Shown in pieces: positions 48,232-56,549 of a stretch of 64,000 nt of DNA. This DNA comes from Oscillospiraceae bacterium (GTDB taxonomy: Bacteria; Bacillota; Clostridia; Oscillospirales; Ruminococcaceae). The position numbers and the translations under genes were made by a program. The stretch spans positions 62,001 through 126,000 of the forward strand of contig JAJQGJ010000006.1 of the NCBI GenBank assembly GCA_021200565.1, in the 5' to 3' direction. The first letter of the stretch is position 1. Each line of letters begins with the position of its first letter. The notes beneath the pieces are model-generated. The model was given only the letters and a program-made list of their open reading frames with translations. It did no database searches and had not been told where the DNA came from.

Positions 48232-49092
48232 ATGAACGAACAACACAGAGTAGCGGCAATCCACGACCTTTCCGGCGTTGGAAGATGCTCACTTTCAGTT
48301 ATACTTCCGACTTTGTCGGTCATGGGAATACAGGTTTGTGCCGTTCCGACGGCTCTTATGAGCTCGCACACAAGTGGTTTCGGGGAGGTTGTCATGGAGG
48401 ACATGACCAGCTATATCCCAAAGGCTCTTAAGCATTATCAGTCAGCGGGAGTTGGTTTCGACTGTATCTATTCCGGATTTCTGGCATCCGGAGGACAGGT
48501 TGACTGCTGCCTCGATTTCTTCAAGGCTTATCCTGATGCCCTGAAAGTCGTTGACCCGGTAATGGGCGACCAGGGAAAGAGATACCGCACCTACACAGAA
48601 GAGCTTTGCCGCAGAATGGCTGAGCTTGTTTCCGTAGCGGATGTTATAACTCCGAACCTCACTGAAGCATCAATACTCCTTGGAATTCCTTACCCGGTTT
48701 CACGCCTCACTATAAGTGAAATTAGAAGCATGCTCGTTCGCCTTTCCGGAAAGGGACCTGATACCGTTGTGATAACAAGTGTCCCGATGGCGGACGGCTC
48801 CGCCTGCAATGTCGGCTATGACAGAAAGAACAGCTCATTCTGGCGTGTACCATATGAAATCATCCCGAAGCACTATCCTGGAACTGGCGACCTGTTTGCA
48901 AGCGTCCTGACCGGCGGTCTCATCACAGGCGACAGCCTGCCAATAGCGATGAGCAGAGCAACATCCTTCCTTGAATACGCTATCAAGACCACCTACGGCT
49001 ACGGCACCAATCCCAGAGAGGGCGTTATGCTCGAAAAGTGCTTGCCGGAGCTTATCAACCGTGTCAGCTTCACCGACTATTCAGCACTTTAA
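48232..49092 (+). CDS. pdxY: Pyridoxal/pyridoxamine kinase
   Basis: A 286-residue PfkB/ribokinase-fold enzyme that phosphorylates vitamin B6 vitamers. It has HDLSGVGRCS at the N-terminus, VVDPVMGDQGKRY near 110 with the conserved DPVxGD, ITPNLTEA near 145, and the catalytic GTGDLF near 225. The ATG at 48232 follows GAAGGGGA; an upstream in-frame TTG at 48217 lies within that ribosome site. The pattern fits PdxY/PdxK better than the thiamine kinase ThiD. trmL follows after 9 bases. Confidence 0.9.
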   Translation: MNEQHRVAAIHDLSGVGRCSLSVILPTLSVMGIQVCAVPTALMSSHTSGFGEVVMEDMTSYIPKALKHYQSAGVGFDCIYSGFLASGGQVDCCLDFFKAYPDALKVVDPVMGDQGKRYRTYTEELCRRMAELVSVADVITPNLTEASILLGIPYPVSRLTISEIRSMLVRLSGKGPDTVVITSVPMADGSACNVGYDRKNSSFWRVPYEIIPKHYPGTGDLFASVLTGGLITGDSLPIAMSRATSFLEYAIKTTYGYGTNPREGVMLEKCLPELINRVSFTDYSAL

Positions 49093-49101
49093 GGAGGCAG
49101 T

Positions 49102-49596
49102 ATGAACTTAAATATCGTTTTGGTAGAGCCTCAGATTCCACAGAACACGGGTAATATTTCAAGAACATGCGCCGTAACCGGCGCCAAGCTTCACCTCGTC
49201 AAGCCTCTTGGCTTTGAAGTGGATGACAAGCATCTCAAGCGTGCCGGTCTTGACTATTGGGACAAGCTTGATATAACCTACTATGATAATCTTGAAGACT
49301 TCATCAAAAGAACCAAAGGCGGCAAGTATTATTACTTCACGACCAAAGGCAAACATGTCCACAGCGACGTCAGCTATGAAGACAACTGCTACATCCTTTT
49401 TGGCAGGGAAGACAAAGGTCTTCCCGAGGAGCTTCTGCACTCTAACCCCGACACCTGCGTCAGAATCCCTATGAGACCAGACCTGAGAAGTCTGAATCTC
49501 TCAAACAGCGTCGCCATCGCAACCTATGAAATCCTCCGCCAGTGGGACTATCCTGACCTGACAAGGGAAGGAAAGCTCACAAGATTTGAATGGTAA
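49102..49596 (+). CDS. trmL: tRNA (cytidine/uridine(34)-2'-O)-methyltransferase
   Basis: A 164-residue SPOUT-class methyltransferase that 2'-O-methylates the wobble base of certain leucine tRNAs. Signature segments are LVEPQIPQNTGNI at the N-terminus, LFGREDKGLP near 100 and IPMRPDLRSLNLSNSVAI near 125, where the trefoil knot binds S-adenosylmethionine. AAGGAGG precedes the ATG. A terminator follows the stop. Confidence 0.94.
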   Translation: MNLNIVLVEPQIPQNTGNISRTCAVTGAKLHLVKPLGFEVDDKHLKRAGLDYWDKLDITYYDNLEDFIKRTKGGKYYYFTTKGKHVHSDVSYEDNCYILFGREDKGLPEELLHSNPDTCVRIPMRPDLRSLNLSNSVAIATYEILRQWDYPDLTREGKLTRFEW

Positions 49597-49607
49597 TAAC
49601 ACTATAT

Positions 49608-49660
49608 ATTCCGCTGAAAGCTGTATTTGACCCCAAAAGTAGCTTCCGGCGGAATTTTTC
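49608..49660 (+). terminator. Terminator after trmL
   Basis: ATTCCGC (49608-49614) with GCGGAAT (49649-49655) and an inner AAGCT/AGCTT pairing, followed by TTTTTC. Confidence 0.78.
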
Positions 49661-49683
49661 TTGGAAAAATTCGGGGTTACCTA

Positions 49684-49712
49684 TTGCTATTTTCGGAGAA
49701 ATTTTATATAAT
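49684..49712 (+). promoter_or_regulatory. Promoter for pgk-tpiA-gpmI
   Basis: TTGCTA (49684-49689) and TATAAT (49707-49712) are 17 bases apart. Confidence 0.75.
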
Positions 49713-49772
49713 AGCTATAGTCGCTAATTGCGACATTGAATAGTATTATTAAAAGCAAAGGAGATATATTCA

Positions 49773-50996
49773 ATGGCAGGATTAAACAAGGTCAGTATTG
49801 ACGACATCAGTGTAAAGGGCAAGAAGGTTCTCGTTAGAGTTGACTTCAACGTTCCGCTCAAGGACGGCGTTATCACCAACGACAACAGAATTACAGCCGC
49901 TCTTCCCACTATCAAGAAGTTAGTTGCAGACGGTGGCAAGGTTGTACTTTGCTCTCACTTGGGCAAGCCTAAGAACGGTCCTGAAGACAAGTTCTCTCTG
50001 GCTCCGGCAGCTGCAAGACTTGCAGAACTCATGGAGGGTACCAAGGTAACATTTGCAAAGGATGACGTAGTAGTCGGCGAGAACGCAAAGAAGGCAGTCG
50101 CTGAAATGAATGAGGGCGAAATCGTAGTCCTCGAGAACACCAGATTCCGTGGCAACGAAGAGACCAAGAACGGCGAAGGCTTCTCAAAGGAATTGGCGGA
50201 TCTCGTTGACGACGAAGTATTCGTAATGGATGCTTTCGGCTCCGCTCACAGAGCTCACGCTTCAACTGCAGGAGTTACTAAGTTCGTTAAGGAAACTGCT
50301 GTTGGATACCTCATGCAGAAGGAAATCACTTATCTCGGCAACGCTGTTGAGAACCCCGTAAGACCTTTCGTTGCTATTTTGGGCGGTGCAAAGGTTGCTG
50401 ATAAGCTCAACGTTATCTCAAACCTCCTCGAAAAGTGCGATACACTTATCATTGGTGGCGGTATGGCTTACACATTCCTCAAGGCTGAGGGCTATGAGAT
50501 CGGCACATCTTTAGTCGATGACGAAAAGCTTTCCTACTGTGCAGAAATGCTCGAAAAAGCTAAGTCGATGGGCAAGAAGCTTCTTCTCCCTATCGATACT
50601 GTTGTTGCAAAGGCTTTCCCTGATCCTATCGATGGCGAGATTGAGACTTCAGTTGTAGATTCCCATAATATCCCTGCTGACTGCATGGGTCTTGACATTG
50701 GTCCTAAGACTGCTGAGCTCTTCGCTAACGAGGTCAAGTCCGCAAAGACTGTTGTCTGGAACGGACCTATGGGAGTTTTCGAGAACCCGACTCTTGCAAA
50801 GGGAACACTTTCTGTTGCCAAGGCTCTTGCTGAGACCGACGCTACAACCGTTATCGGCGGCGGCGATTCTGCTGCAGCTGTAATCAACTTGGGCTTTGCT
50901 GACAAGATGACCCACATCTCCACCGGTGGCGGAGCATCTCTTGAATACCTTGAGGGCAAGGTTCTCCCTGGAATCGACGTTATCGCCGACAAGTAA
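49773..50996 (+). CDS. pgk: Phosphoglycerate kinase
   Basis: A 407-residue glycolytic enzyme that makes ATP and 3-phosphoglycerate from 1,3-bisphosphoglycerate. The signature [11 protein letters not shown] is near residue 20, [11 protein letters not shown] near 62, and the C-terminal nucleotide-binding GGGDSAAA motif is near 372. AAAGGAG precedes the ATG. Codon choice is strongly biased to frequent codons, as expected for a highly expressed gene. gapA is not in the window; tpiA and gpmI follow. Confidence 0.98.
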   Translation: MAGLNKVSIDDISVKGKKVLVRVDFNVPLKDGVITNDNRITAALPTIKKLVADGGKVVLCSHLGKPKNGPEDKFSLAPAAARLAELMEGTKVTFAKDDVVVGENAKKAVAEMNEGEIVVLENTRFRGNEETKNGEGFSKELADLVDDEVFVMDAFGSAHRAHASTAGVTKFVKETAVGYLMQKEITYLGNAVENPVRPFVAILGGAKVADKLNVISNLLEKCDTLIIGGGMAYTFLKAEGYEIGTSLVDDEKLSYCAEMLEKAKSMGKKLLLPIDTVVAKAFPDPIDGEIETSVVDSHNIPADCMGLDIGPKTAELFANEVKSAKTVVWNGPMGVFENPTLAKGTLSVAKALAETDATTVIGGGDSAAAVINLGFADKMTHISTGGGASLEYLEGKVLPGIDVIADK

Positions 50997-51010
50997 TTGA
51001 AACTCTTTTT

Positions 51011-51035
51011 GGAGCGGAGCCATGTGTTCCGCTCC
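51011..51035 (+). repeat. Stable hairpin between pgk and tpiA
   Basis: GGAGCGGA (51011-51018) pairs perfectly with TCCGCTCC (51028-51035), with no T-run directly after it (TTTTT comes 12 bases later). It may reduce readthrough or protect the pgk message end. Confidence 0.55.
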
Positions 51036-51066
51036 GTCTGTAATGCTTTTTGAAAGGATAGATTTC

Positions 51067-51837
51067 ATGAAAAAAGATATTCGCCGTGCAGTTATCGCCG
51101 GCAACTGGAAGATGAATAAAACTCGTCCTGAGGCTGAATCTCTTATAACCGATCTGAAGCCTTTGGCTGAAAACGCAGGCTGCGAGGTCGTTATCTGTGT
51201 TCCGTTCACTAATCTTGAAACCGCAGTAAGACTTACCGCTGGCACCAATATCAAGGTCGGCGCACAGAATTGCCACTTTGCAAAGTCCGGCGCATACACC
51301 GGAGAAGTAAGCGCAGACATGCTCAAGGAAGTCGGAGTAGAGTATGTAGTGCTCGGTCATAGCGAGCGCAGACAGTACTTCGGCGAAACCGATGAAACCG
51401 TCAACAAGAGAACCAAAGCAGCTCTTGAAGCTGGTCTCAAGCCTATCGTTTGCGTTGGCGAGCTTCTCTGGGAGCGTGAAGCTAACATCACTGAGGAAGT
51501 AATCTCCCGTCAGATCAAGCTTGATTTCGCAGGAATTTCCGCTGAAGAGCTTATGAACTGCATAATCGCTTATGAGCCTGTCTGGGCAATCGGAACTGGT
51601 AAGACTGCAACTGCCGACCAAGCTGAGGAAGTATGCGCTTTCATTAGAAATGTTCTCGCGGGGCTCTACGGCACTGATGTTGCTGAAAAGATCACCATTC
51701 AGTACGGTGGCTCCATGAATGCAGGAAATGCAGCTGAGCTCCTATCAAAGACTAATGTTGACGGCGGACTTATCGGTGGCGCATCCCTTAAGGCTCCTGA
51801 CTTTGCGACTATTATCAACGCCGCAACCAACGGTTGA
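51067..51837 (+). CDS. tpiA: Triosephosphate isomerase
   Basis: A 256-residue TIM-barrel enzyme interconverting dihydroxyacetone phosphate and glyceraldehyde 3-phosphate. AGNWKMNK holds the Asn and Lys near residues 11-14, LGHSERR the catalytic His near 97, AYEPVWAIGTGK the catalytic Glu near 169, and GGSMNAGN the phosphate site near 216. The ATG at 51067 follows GAAAGGAT. The deoC product glyceraldehyde 3-phosphate enters glycolysis at this point. Confidence 0.98.
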   Translation: MKKDIRRAVIAGNWKMNKTRPEAESLITDLKPLAENAGCEVVICVPFTNLETAVRLTAGTNIKVGAQNCHFAKSGAYTGEVSADMLKEVGVEYVVLGHSERRQYFGETDETVNKRTKAALEAGLKPIVCVGELLWEREANITEEVISRQIKLDFAGISAEELMNCIIAYEPVWAIGTGKTATADQAEEVCAFIRNVLAGLYGTDVAEKITIQYGGSMNAGNAAELLSKTNVDGGLIGGASLKAPDFATIINAATNG

Positions 51838-51851
51838 AAGGAGTTCGCAAT

Positions 51852-53420
51852 ATGAAACCTGTTGTACTGATAGTTATGGACGGTGTCGGCTTCTCAAAGA
51901 CCGGACTTGGAGATGCTGTAACACTTGCAAATACTCCGAATTTGGATAAGCTCCTCAGAGAGCGTCCCAACACCCGACTCAAGGCTCATGGAACAGCCGT
52001 AGGTCTTCCTTCTGACGATGACATGGGCAATTCCGAAGTAGGACACAACGCCCTCGGCTGCGGTCAGATTTACTCGCAGGGCGCAAAGCTCGTAAACGAG
52101 TCTATCGAATCTGGGAAGATGTTCACATCCAACACCTGGAATGAGCTTGTCGACAACTGCAAGACCCATCATTCGACACTTCATTTTTTAGGTCTTCTTT
52201 CAGATGGAAATGTTCACTCGAATATCTCCCACCTCAAGCAGATGATCGTCAAAGCTAAGGAATGCGGAGTTGAGCACGTCAGATGCCACATTCTCCTTGA
52301 TGGAAGAGACGTTCCAGCAACCTCTGCACTTACTTATGTTGACGAACTTGAAGCTCTTCTTTCGTCTCTCAATGATTCCACTTTTGATGCCAAGATTGCA
52401 TCCGGCGGTGGAAGAATGAAGATCACCATGGACAGATACGAAGCCAACTGGGGAATGGTTGAAGCCGGCTGGAACACACACGTTCACGGTCAGGGCAGAC
52501 AGTTCGCTTCTGCCAAAGAAGCTATCGAAACTTATAGAAGCGAAATTGATGGTGTAATAGATCAGGATCTCCCCGCATTCGTAATCGCTGATAATGGCGA
52601 GCCTGTCGGAAAGATCAAGGATGGCGATTCAGTTGTCCTCTATAATTTCAGAGGCGACAGAGCCCTTGAAATCTCCAAGGCTTTTGATAATAAGGACTTC
52701 ACAGCATTCGACAGGGGAGAGATCCCGGATGTAATCTATGCTGGAATGCTCCAGTATGATGGAGACCTCAAGCTCCCCGAGAAGTTCCTTGTAAATCCCC
52801 CTGAGATCAAGAATACACTCTCTGAGCTTCTGGTAGCTAACGGTCTGAGACAGTATGCTGTCTCTGAAACTCAGAAGTATGGTCATGTAACCTACTTCTG
52901 GAACGGCAACAAGTCTGAGAAGTTCTCAGAAGAGCTCGAAACATTCAAGGAAATTCCTTCCGATAATGTATCTTTTGACGAACGTCCTTGGATGAAGTCT
53001 GCTGAAATCACTGATGACCTTATCGCAGCTATGCGTAGTGGAAAGTATGATTTCATCCGCTGCAACTATCCTAACGGCGACATGGTCGGACACACTGGTA
53101 ACCTCGACGCCACAATCACTGGTGTTGAATCTGTCGATCTTGGAATCGCAAGAGTTCTCAAGGTAGCTGATGAGCTCGGTACTATAGTTCTCATCACCGC
53201 TGACCACGGCAACGCCGATGAAATGCTCGAAAAGAACAAGAAGGGCGAGATCCAGGTCAGAACTGCCCACTCTCTCAATCCCGTTCCGTTCATCATCTAT
53301 GATAACGACCACGATTGGAGAATCAAGGAAGGCAACTTCGGTCTTGCAAATGTAGCTCCGACAGTTGCAACTCTCTTCAATCTCACTCCTCCCGGTTGCT
53401 GGGAAGAGAGCATGATCTGA
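51852..53420 (+). CDS. gpmI: 2,3-bisphosphoglycerate-independent phosphoglycerate mutase
   Basis: A 522-residue Mn2+-dependent enzyme of the alkaline phosphatase superfamily. It has MDGVGFS at the N-terminus, DDMGNSEVGHNALG with the phospho-acceptor Ser near 60, DGRDVPATS near 155 and ADHGNADEM near 460. The ATG at 51852 follows AAAGGAG, just after the tpiA stop; the frame opens slightly upstream within tpiA's end. Its dependence on Mn2+ links loosely to the manganese homeostasis genes upstream. A terminator follows. Confidence 0.97.
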   Translation: MKPVVLIVMDGVGFSKTGLGDAVTLANTPNLDKLLRERPNTRLKAHGTAVGLPSDDDMGNSEVGHNALGCGQIYSQGAKLVNESIESGKMFTSNTWNELVDNCKTHHSTLHFLGLLSDGNVHSNISHLKQMIVKAKECGVEHVRCHILLDGRDVPATSALTYVDELEALLSSLNDSTFDAKIASGGGRMKITMDRYEANWGMVEAGWNTHVHGQGRQFASAKEAIETYRSEIDGVIDQDLPAFVIADNGEPVGKIKDGDSVVLYNFRGDRALEISKAFDNKDFTAFDRGEIPDVIYAGMLQYDGDLKLPEKFLVNPPEIKNTLSELLVANGLRQYAVSETQKYGHVTYFWNGNKSEKFSEELETFKEIPSDNVSFDERPWMKSAEITDDLIAAMRSGKYDFIRCNYPNGDMVGHTGNLDATITGVESVDLGIARVLKVADELGTIVLITADHGNADEMLEKNKKGEIQVRTAHSLNPVPFIIYDNDHDWRIKEGNFGLANVAPTVATLFNLTPPGCWEESMI

Positions 53421-53440
53421 ACATAAGTTCGATATAATAA

Positions 53441-53477
53441 AAATCCGGCTGTCAATCGGCAACCGGATTTATTATTT
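53441..53477. terminator. Bidirectional terminator between gpmI and mtaB
   Basis: AAATCCGG (53441-53448) pairs with CCGGATTT (53463-53470), extended by outer A/T pairs, followed by ATTATTT. The minus-strand mtaB stop falls inside the hairpin. Confidence 0.8.
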
Positions 53478-54756
53478 CTCCGTAAAGGCAGTTATCTTTA
53501 CATGATATAATCTTTACATTCCTAATCTCTTTCCAGAGCGAATCCTGAACCTTTGGAACTTTAACCATAAGGTAATCTTTTGTATGCCCCTGATGAAAAT
53601 CTTTATCCTTTTCATGCTCAAAAAGAACGCTGACAGTCTGTCCTAAATGTGCTTTCCTGAATGCTTCTTCACCAAACTCTGCGGCTTTAGACATAATCTC
53701 AGCCCGGCGGTATCTCTCAGCTTTCGGAATACTGTCAGTCATTTTAGCTGCAGCAGTTCCCTCACGCTCTGAGTAGGGAAAGACGTGAACTCCTGCAAAG
53801 CCGATTTCCTTTACAAATTCCACAGACTCCGAAAAGTCGCTCTCCGTTTCGCCAGGGAACCCAACCATCACATCAGTAGTGACAGCGCAGCCGGGAAAGT
53901 AATTTCTGAGCAGCTTAATGAGTCTTCTGTAATCATCCGTGTTATATCGTCTTTTCATCCGTTCAAGTGTCCTGTCGCAACCCGATTGCAGCGAAAGATG
54001 GAAGTGCGGGCAGAGCTTTTCTTCCTGTGAAAGCTTTTTGATTATATCTTCAGTCAGCATTTCCGGCTCAATAGAGCCAAGCCTCACTCTGTCAGCTCTT
54101 GATAGACAAGCTGCATGAACCGCATCAGAAAGATCATATTCTCCCAAATCCTCACCGTAGCAGGAAAGATTGATTCCAACCAAAATCAACTCTCTGTGAC
54201 CCTGTAATGCTAATTTACTCGCTTCAGAACGGACATCTTCAATCGGCTTTGAACGTGAACGCCCACGGGCAAAAGGGATAATGCAATAGCTGCAAAACCT
54301 GTCGCAACCGTCCTGAATTTTGATGATAGCCCTTGTCTTATCCGCCCGCTTCGTTAGGCTCATACTTTCAATAGCTTCACCCTTTTTGTGCGGTTGAATT
54401 GAACGGACCTTCTCACGCTTCTCAAGAAATTCGGAAACCAATTCCGGAATAGCTGTCTTGTTTGCCTCTCCGACAATTATGTCTGCATCGCTTATAAGTT
54501 CCGTTATGCCGTGCGCCTGCGGATAGCATCCAGTGACAACTGTGACCACTTCCGGATTCTGTCTTTTGATGCGCCTCAGAAGCTGACCGAGCTTCACATC
54601 CGCAGACTTCGTGACAGTGCAAGAATTGATGACGACAACGTCTGCCGCCGATGGATCATCAACAGTTACAAACCCATTTCGCTCCATCAGCTCCTGTATG
54701 CAGTCGGTTTCATATTGGTTTACTTTGCATCCAAACGTGCAGTAAGCTGCGGTCAT
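53452..54756 (-). CDS. mtaB: tRNA N6-threonylcarbamoyladenosine methylthiotransferase
   Basis: A 434-residue radical-SAM methylthiotransferase that adds a methylthio group to t6A37 of tRNAs. The N-terminal UPF0004 domain has CTFGCKVNQYET and further conserved Cys (SCTVT, TGCYPQ) for one cluster; the radical-SAM motif CDRFCSYC is near residue 148; the C-terminal TRAM domain binds RNA. The CTFGCKVNQ form is typical of MtaB rather than MiaB. AAGGAG lies upstream on the minus strand behind a consensus promoter. Confidence 0.95.
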   Translation of the reverse strand: MTAAYCTFGCKVNQYETDCIQELMERNGFVTVDDPSAADVVVINSCTVTKSADVKLGQLLRRIKRQNPEVVTVVTGCYPQAHGITELISDADIIVGEANKTAIPELVSEFLEKREKVRSIQPHKKGEAIESMSLTKRADKTRAIIKIQDGCDRFCSYCIIPFARGRSRSKPIEDVRSEASKLALQGHRELILVGINLSCYGEDLGEYDLSDAVHAACLSRADRVRLGSIEPEMLTEDIIKKLSQEEKLCPHFHLSLQSGCDRTLERMKRRYNTDDYRRLIKLLRNYFPGCAVTTDVMVGFPGETESDFSESVEFVKEIGFAGVHVFPYSEREGTAAAKMTDSIPKAERYRRAEIMSKAAEFGEEAFRKAHLGQTVSVLFEHEKDKDFHQGHTKDYLMVKVPKVQDSLWKEIRNVKIISCKDNCLYGEIINPVAD

Positions 54757-54791
54757 TTAATCATCTCCTTATGAAATTTCAGACAAAGACA

Positions 54792-54820
54792 ATAATAACC
54801 CTAAAAATACAGCCTGTCAA
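54792..54820 (-). promoter_or_regulatory. Promoter for mtaB
   Basis: On the minus strand TTGACA (complement of 54815-54820) and TATTAT (complement of 54792-54797) are 17 bases apart. Confidence 0.85.
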
Positions 54821-54865
54821 CCTTGTAATCATCACTTTTTCTCAAAAAACTCCTTGTTTACCCCC

Positions 54866-54893
54866 TTGACAAGCCAAAAATTTCTGTTATACT
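54866..54893 (+). promoter_or_regulatory. Promoter for the HPr-like gene
   Basis: TTGACA (54866-54871) and TATACT (54888-54893) are 16 bases apart. The leader to the start codon is about 85 bases. Confidence 0.82.
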
Positions 54894-54984
54894 GAAAGTA
54901 ACCCTTTGGGAAACTTAGCAAATATATAAGTAGATTATATTATGACTGATACCAAAGGAACTCAAGATTCGGAGGTAACGCAAA

Positions 54985-55215
54985 ATGCAAACTGTAAAAA
55001 TTAAGCTTGAGACAATCAACGACGTCAAGGAGTTTGTCGGAATCGTCACACTGTGTGACTATGACATCGATCTTGTTTCCGGCAGATATTCAATCGACGC
55101 AAAATCTATCATGGGCATTTTCAGCCTTGATCTGGAAAAGCCTGTTGAGCTTCAGGCTCACACCGAGAATTGTGACGACCTTCTGAAGCAGATTGGCAAG
55201 TTTATTGTAAAGTAA
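54985..55215 (+). CDS. HPr-like protein lacking the phosphorylatable histidine
   Basis: A 76-residue small protein with the HPr fold pattern. The second half is typical: DAKSIMGIFSLDL with Ser41 corresponding to the regulatory Ser46 of HPr. The first helix region reads INDVKEFVGIV, so the GLHARPA segment with His15 is absent. It therefore cannot carry phosphate for sugar uptake in the usual way, but might be a substrate of HPr kinase or a regulatory partner of CcpA, like Crh. GGAGG precedes the ATG. It is a single-gene unit with its own promoter and terminator. Confidence 0.82.
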   Translation: MQTVKIKLETINDVKEFVGIVTLCDYDIDLVSGRYSIDAKSIMGIFSLDLEKPVELQAHTENCDDLLKQIGKFIVK

Positions 55216-55219
55216 AAAA

Positions 55220-55247
55220 AGGACCGGCTTCAAGTCGGTCTTTTTTA
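55220..55247 (+). terminator. Terminator after the HPr-like gene
   Basis: GACCGGCTT pairs with AAGTCGGTC (one G-T pair) around a single-base loop, extended by flanking A/T pairs and followed by TTTTTT at 55241-55246. The tight loop means one or two inner pairs probably open. Confidence 0.85.
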
Positions 55248-55282
55248 TGAATAGTTCCAGCGGCTCGTCTCATAGTATGGAC
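55248..55282 (+). promoter_or_regulatory. Candidate sporulation-sigma (sigma-F/G type) promoter for the DacF-like gene
   Basis: TGAATA at 55248-55253 and CATAGTA at 55271-55277 are 17 bases apart, close to the sigma-G/F consensus TGAATA-17-CATACTA (one mismatch). The predicted start near 55285 leaves the ribosome site (GGGGAG, 55294-55299) within the leader. No sigma-A elements were seen in the interval. Confidence 0.6.
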
Positions 55283-55306
55283 TATAAAATTATGGGGAGT
55301 CTTGCT

Positions 55307-56446
55307 ATGAAAAGGATATTTGCAGCCATTGTAGCTATTTCTTTATTGATTTTTGAAACCGTGCCCGCATATTCCGTGAGTGAAAGTGATTCTCAGGTCG
55401 CATATTCCTATGTTCTCATGGAGGGTAATACCGGAACTCTTCTCTATTCAGATAACGGAAACGCAGAATTTCCGGCTTTTCATTCCGCCAAGCTTATGAC
55501 GCTTCTTTTGCTGATGGAAGCAATAGGCGAGGGAAGACTCAGATTCGATACTGTTGTCAAAGTTTCCGCCAATGCCAATGCTCAGCAGGGAGCACAGATA
55601 TGGCTGAACACTGGTGAGGAGATTACCATTGACGAACTCGTAAAGGCGATAACCGTCGGCAACGCCAACGACGCTGCGGTAGCCATTGCTGAGGCTGTTT
55701 CCGGAACTGTTGAAGATTTCACTGCTCTCATGAACGAAAGAGCCGCTGAGCTTGGAATGCTATCAACAACTTACACTGACCCGACAGGCACTCTTGAAAG
55801 CAATGTCACAACTGCCTGCGACATAGCAACTCTCGCATCTGAGCTTTCCCACTATGACGAGCTTATTCCATACTTCACAACCTGGATGACCACAGTACGT
55901 GACGGCAAAACAGAGCTTGTGTCGACAAACCGCATGATACTGAGCTATAGCGGCATAACCGGAATGAAAGCATACTATAGCGAAGACTGCTTGAATTGTC
56001 TGATAGCTTCAGCCAGGCGAAATGATCTGACAATGATTTGCGTAATTTTAGGCGAGCCAGACGAGTACCAGCGCTTCACAACAGCCCGTGAAAAGATGAA
56101 TATAGGCTTTGCTGCTTATACTCTTTACACTCCCAGGAAAACCGACATCTATGTGGAACCGGTTTCAATCAGCGGCGGAGTGAGCCTCACAGTTAGTGCA
56201 GATATTTCGGAGCCCGGAAGCTTCGTTATAAGAAACAGTGAGCTTGAATCTGTTGAGATGAATATAGAATATTTCGAAGATATTTCTGCGCCAGTCAGTA
56301 TCGGTGACGAAGTAGGTCGGGTTGTATATCTTGTAGACGATGAAGAAAGGTATGCGATTCCGATAGTGGCGACAGAAAATGCGGAAAGAATAAATCTATT
56401 TTCTGCAGTATATAAGCTTCTTAGAAGCATGCTCGCAGGGCAGTGA
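55307..56446 (+). CDS. D-Ala-D-Ala carboxypeptidase (DacF/S11) homologue with altered catalytic motifs
   Basis: A 379-residue secreted protein with a signal peptide (about residues 1-23) and a peptidase S11 domain followed by a beta-rich C-terminal domain. The SxxK position reads HSAK (near 59-62), so the nucleophilic Ser is His. The SxN motif reads NAN (in VGNANDAA), and KTG reads KAY (in GMKAYYS). All three active-site motifs are therefore changed, suggesting a non-catalytic peptidoglycan-binding protein. Related DacF acts in forespore cortex formation, and a sigma-F/G-like promoter precedes the gene. The ATG at 55307 follows GGGGAG; upstream codons overlap the promoter. Confidence 0.82.
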   Translation: MKRIFAAIVAISLLIFETVPAYSVSESDSQVAYSYVLMEGNTGTLLYSDNGNAEFPAFHSAKLMTLLLLMEAIGEGRLRFDTVVKVSANANAQQGAQIWLNTGEEITIDELVKAITVGNANDAAVAIAEAVSGTVEDFTALMNERAAELGMLSTTYTDPTGTLESNVTTACDIATLASELSHYDELIPYFTTWMTTVRDGKTELVSTNRMILSYSGITGMKAYYSEDCLNCLIASARRNDLTMICVILGEPDEYQRFTTAREKMNIGFAAYTLYTPRKTDIYVEPVSISGGVSLTVSADISEPGSFVIRNSELESVEMNIEYFEDISAPVSIGDEVGRVVYLVDDEERYAIPIVATENAERINLFSAVYKLLRSMLAGQ

Positions 56447-56488
56447 AACATTTTGCCGAATTTGCACAATATTTTTCACTGAAATTCC

Positions 56489-56517
56489 TTGCATTATTGA
56501 CCGTTTCGTGTTAGAAT
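56489..56517 (+). promoter_or_regulatory. Promoter for pgi
   Basis: TTGCAT (56489-56494) and TAGAAT (56512-56517) are 17 bases apart. Confidence 0.65.
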
Positions 56518-56549
56518 ATAGACAAAGACAAATGAGAGGGATGACAGCT

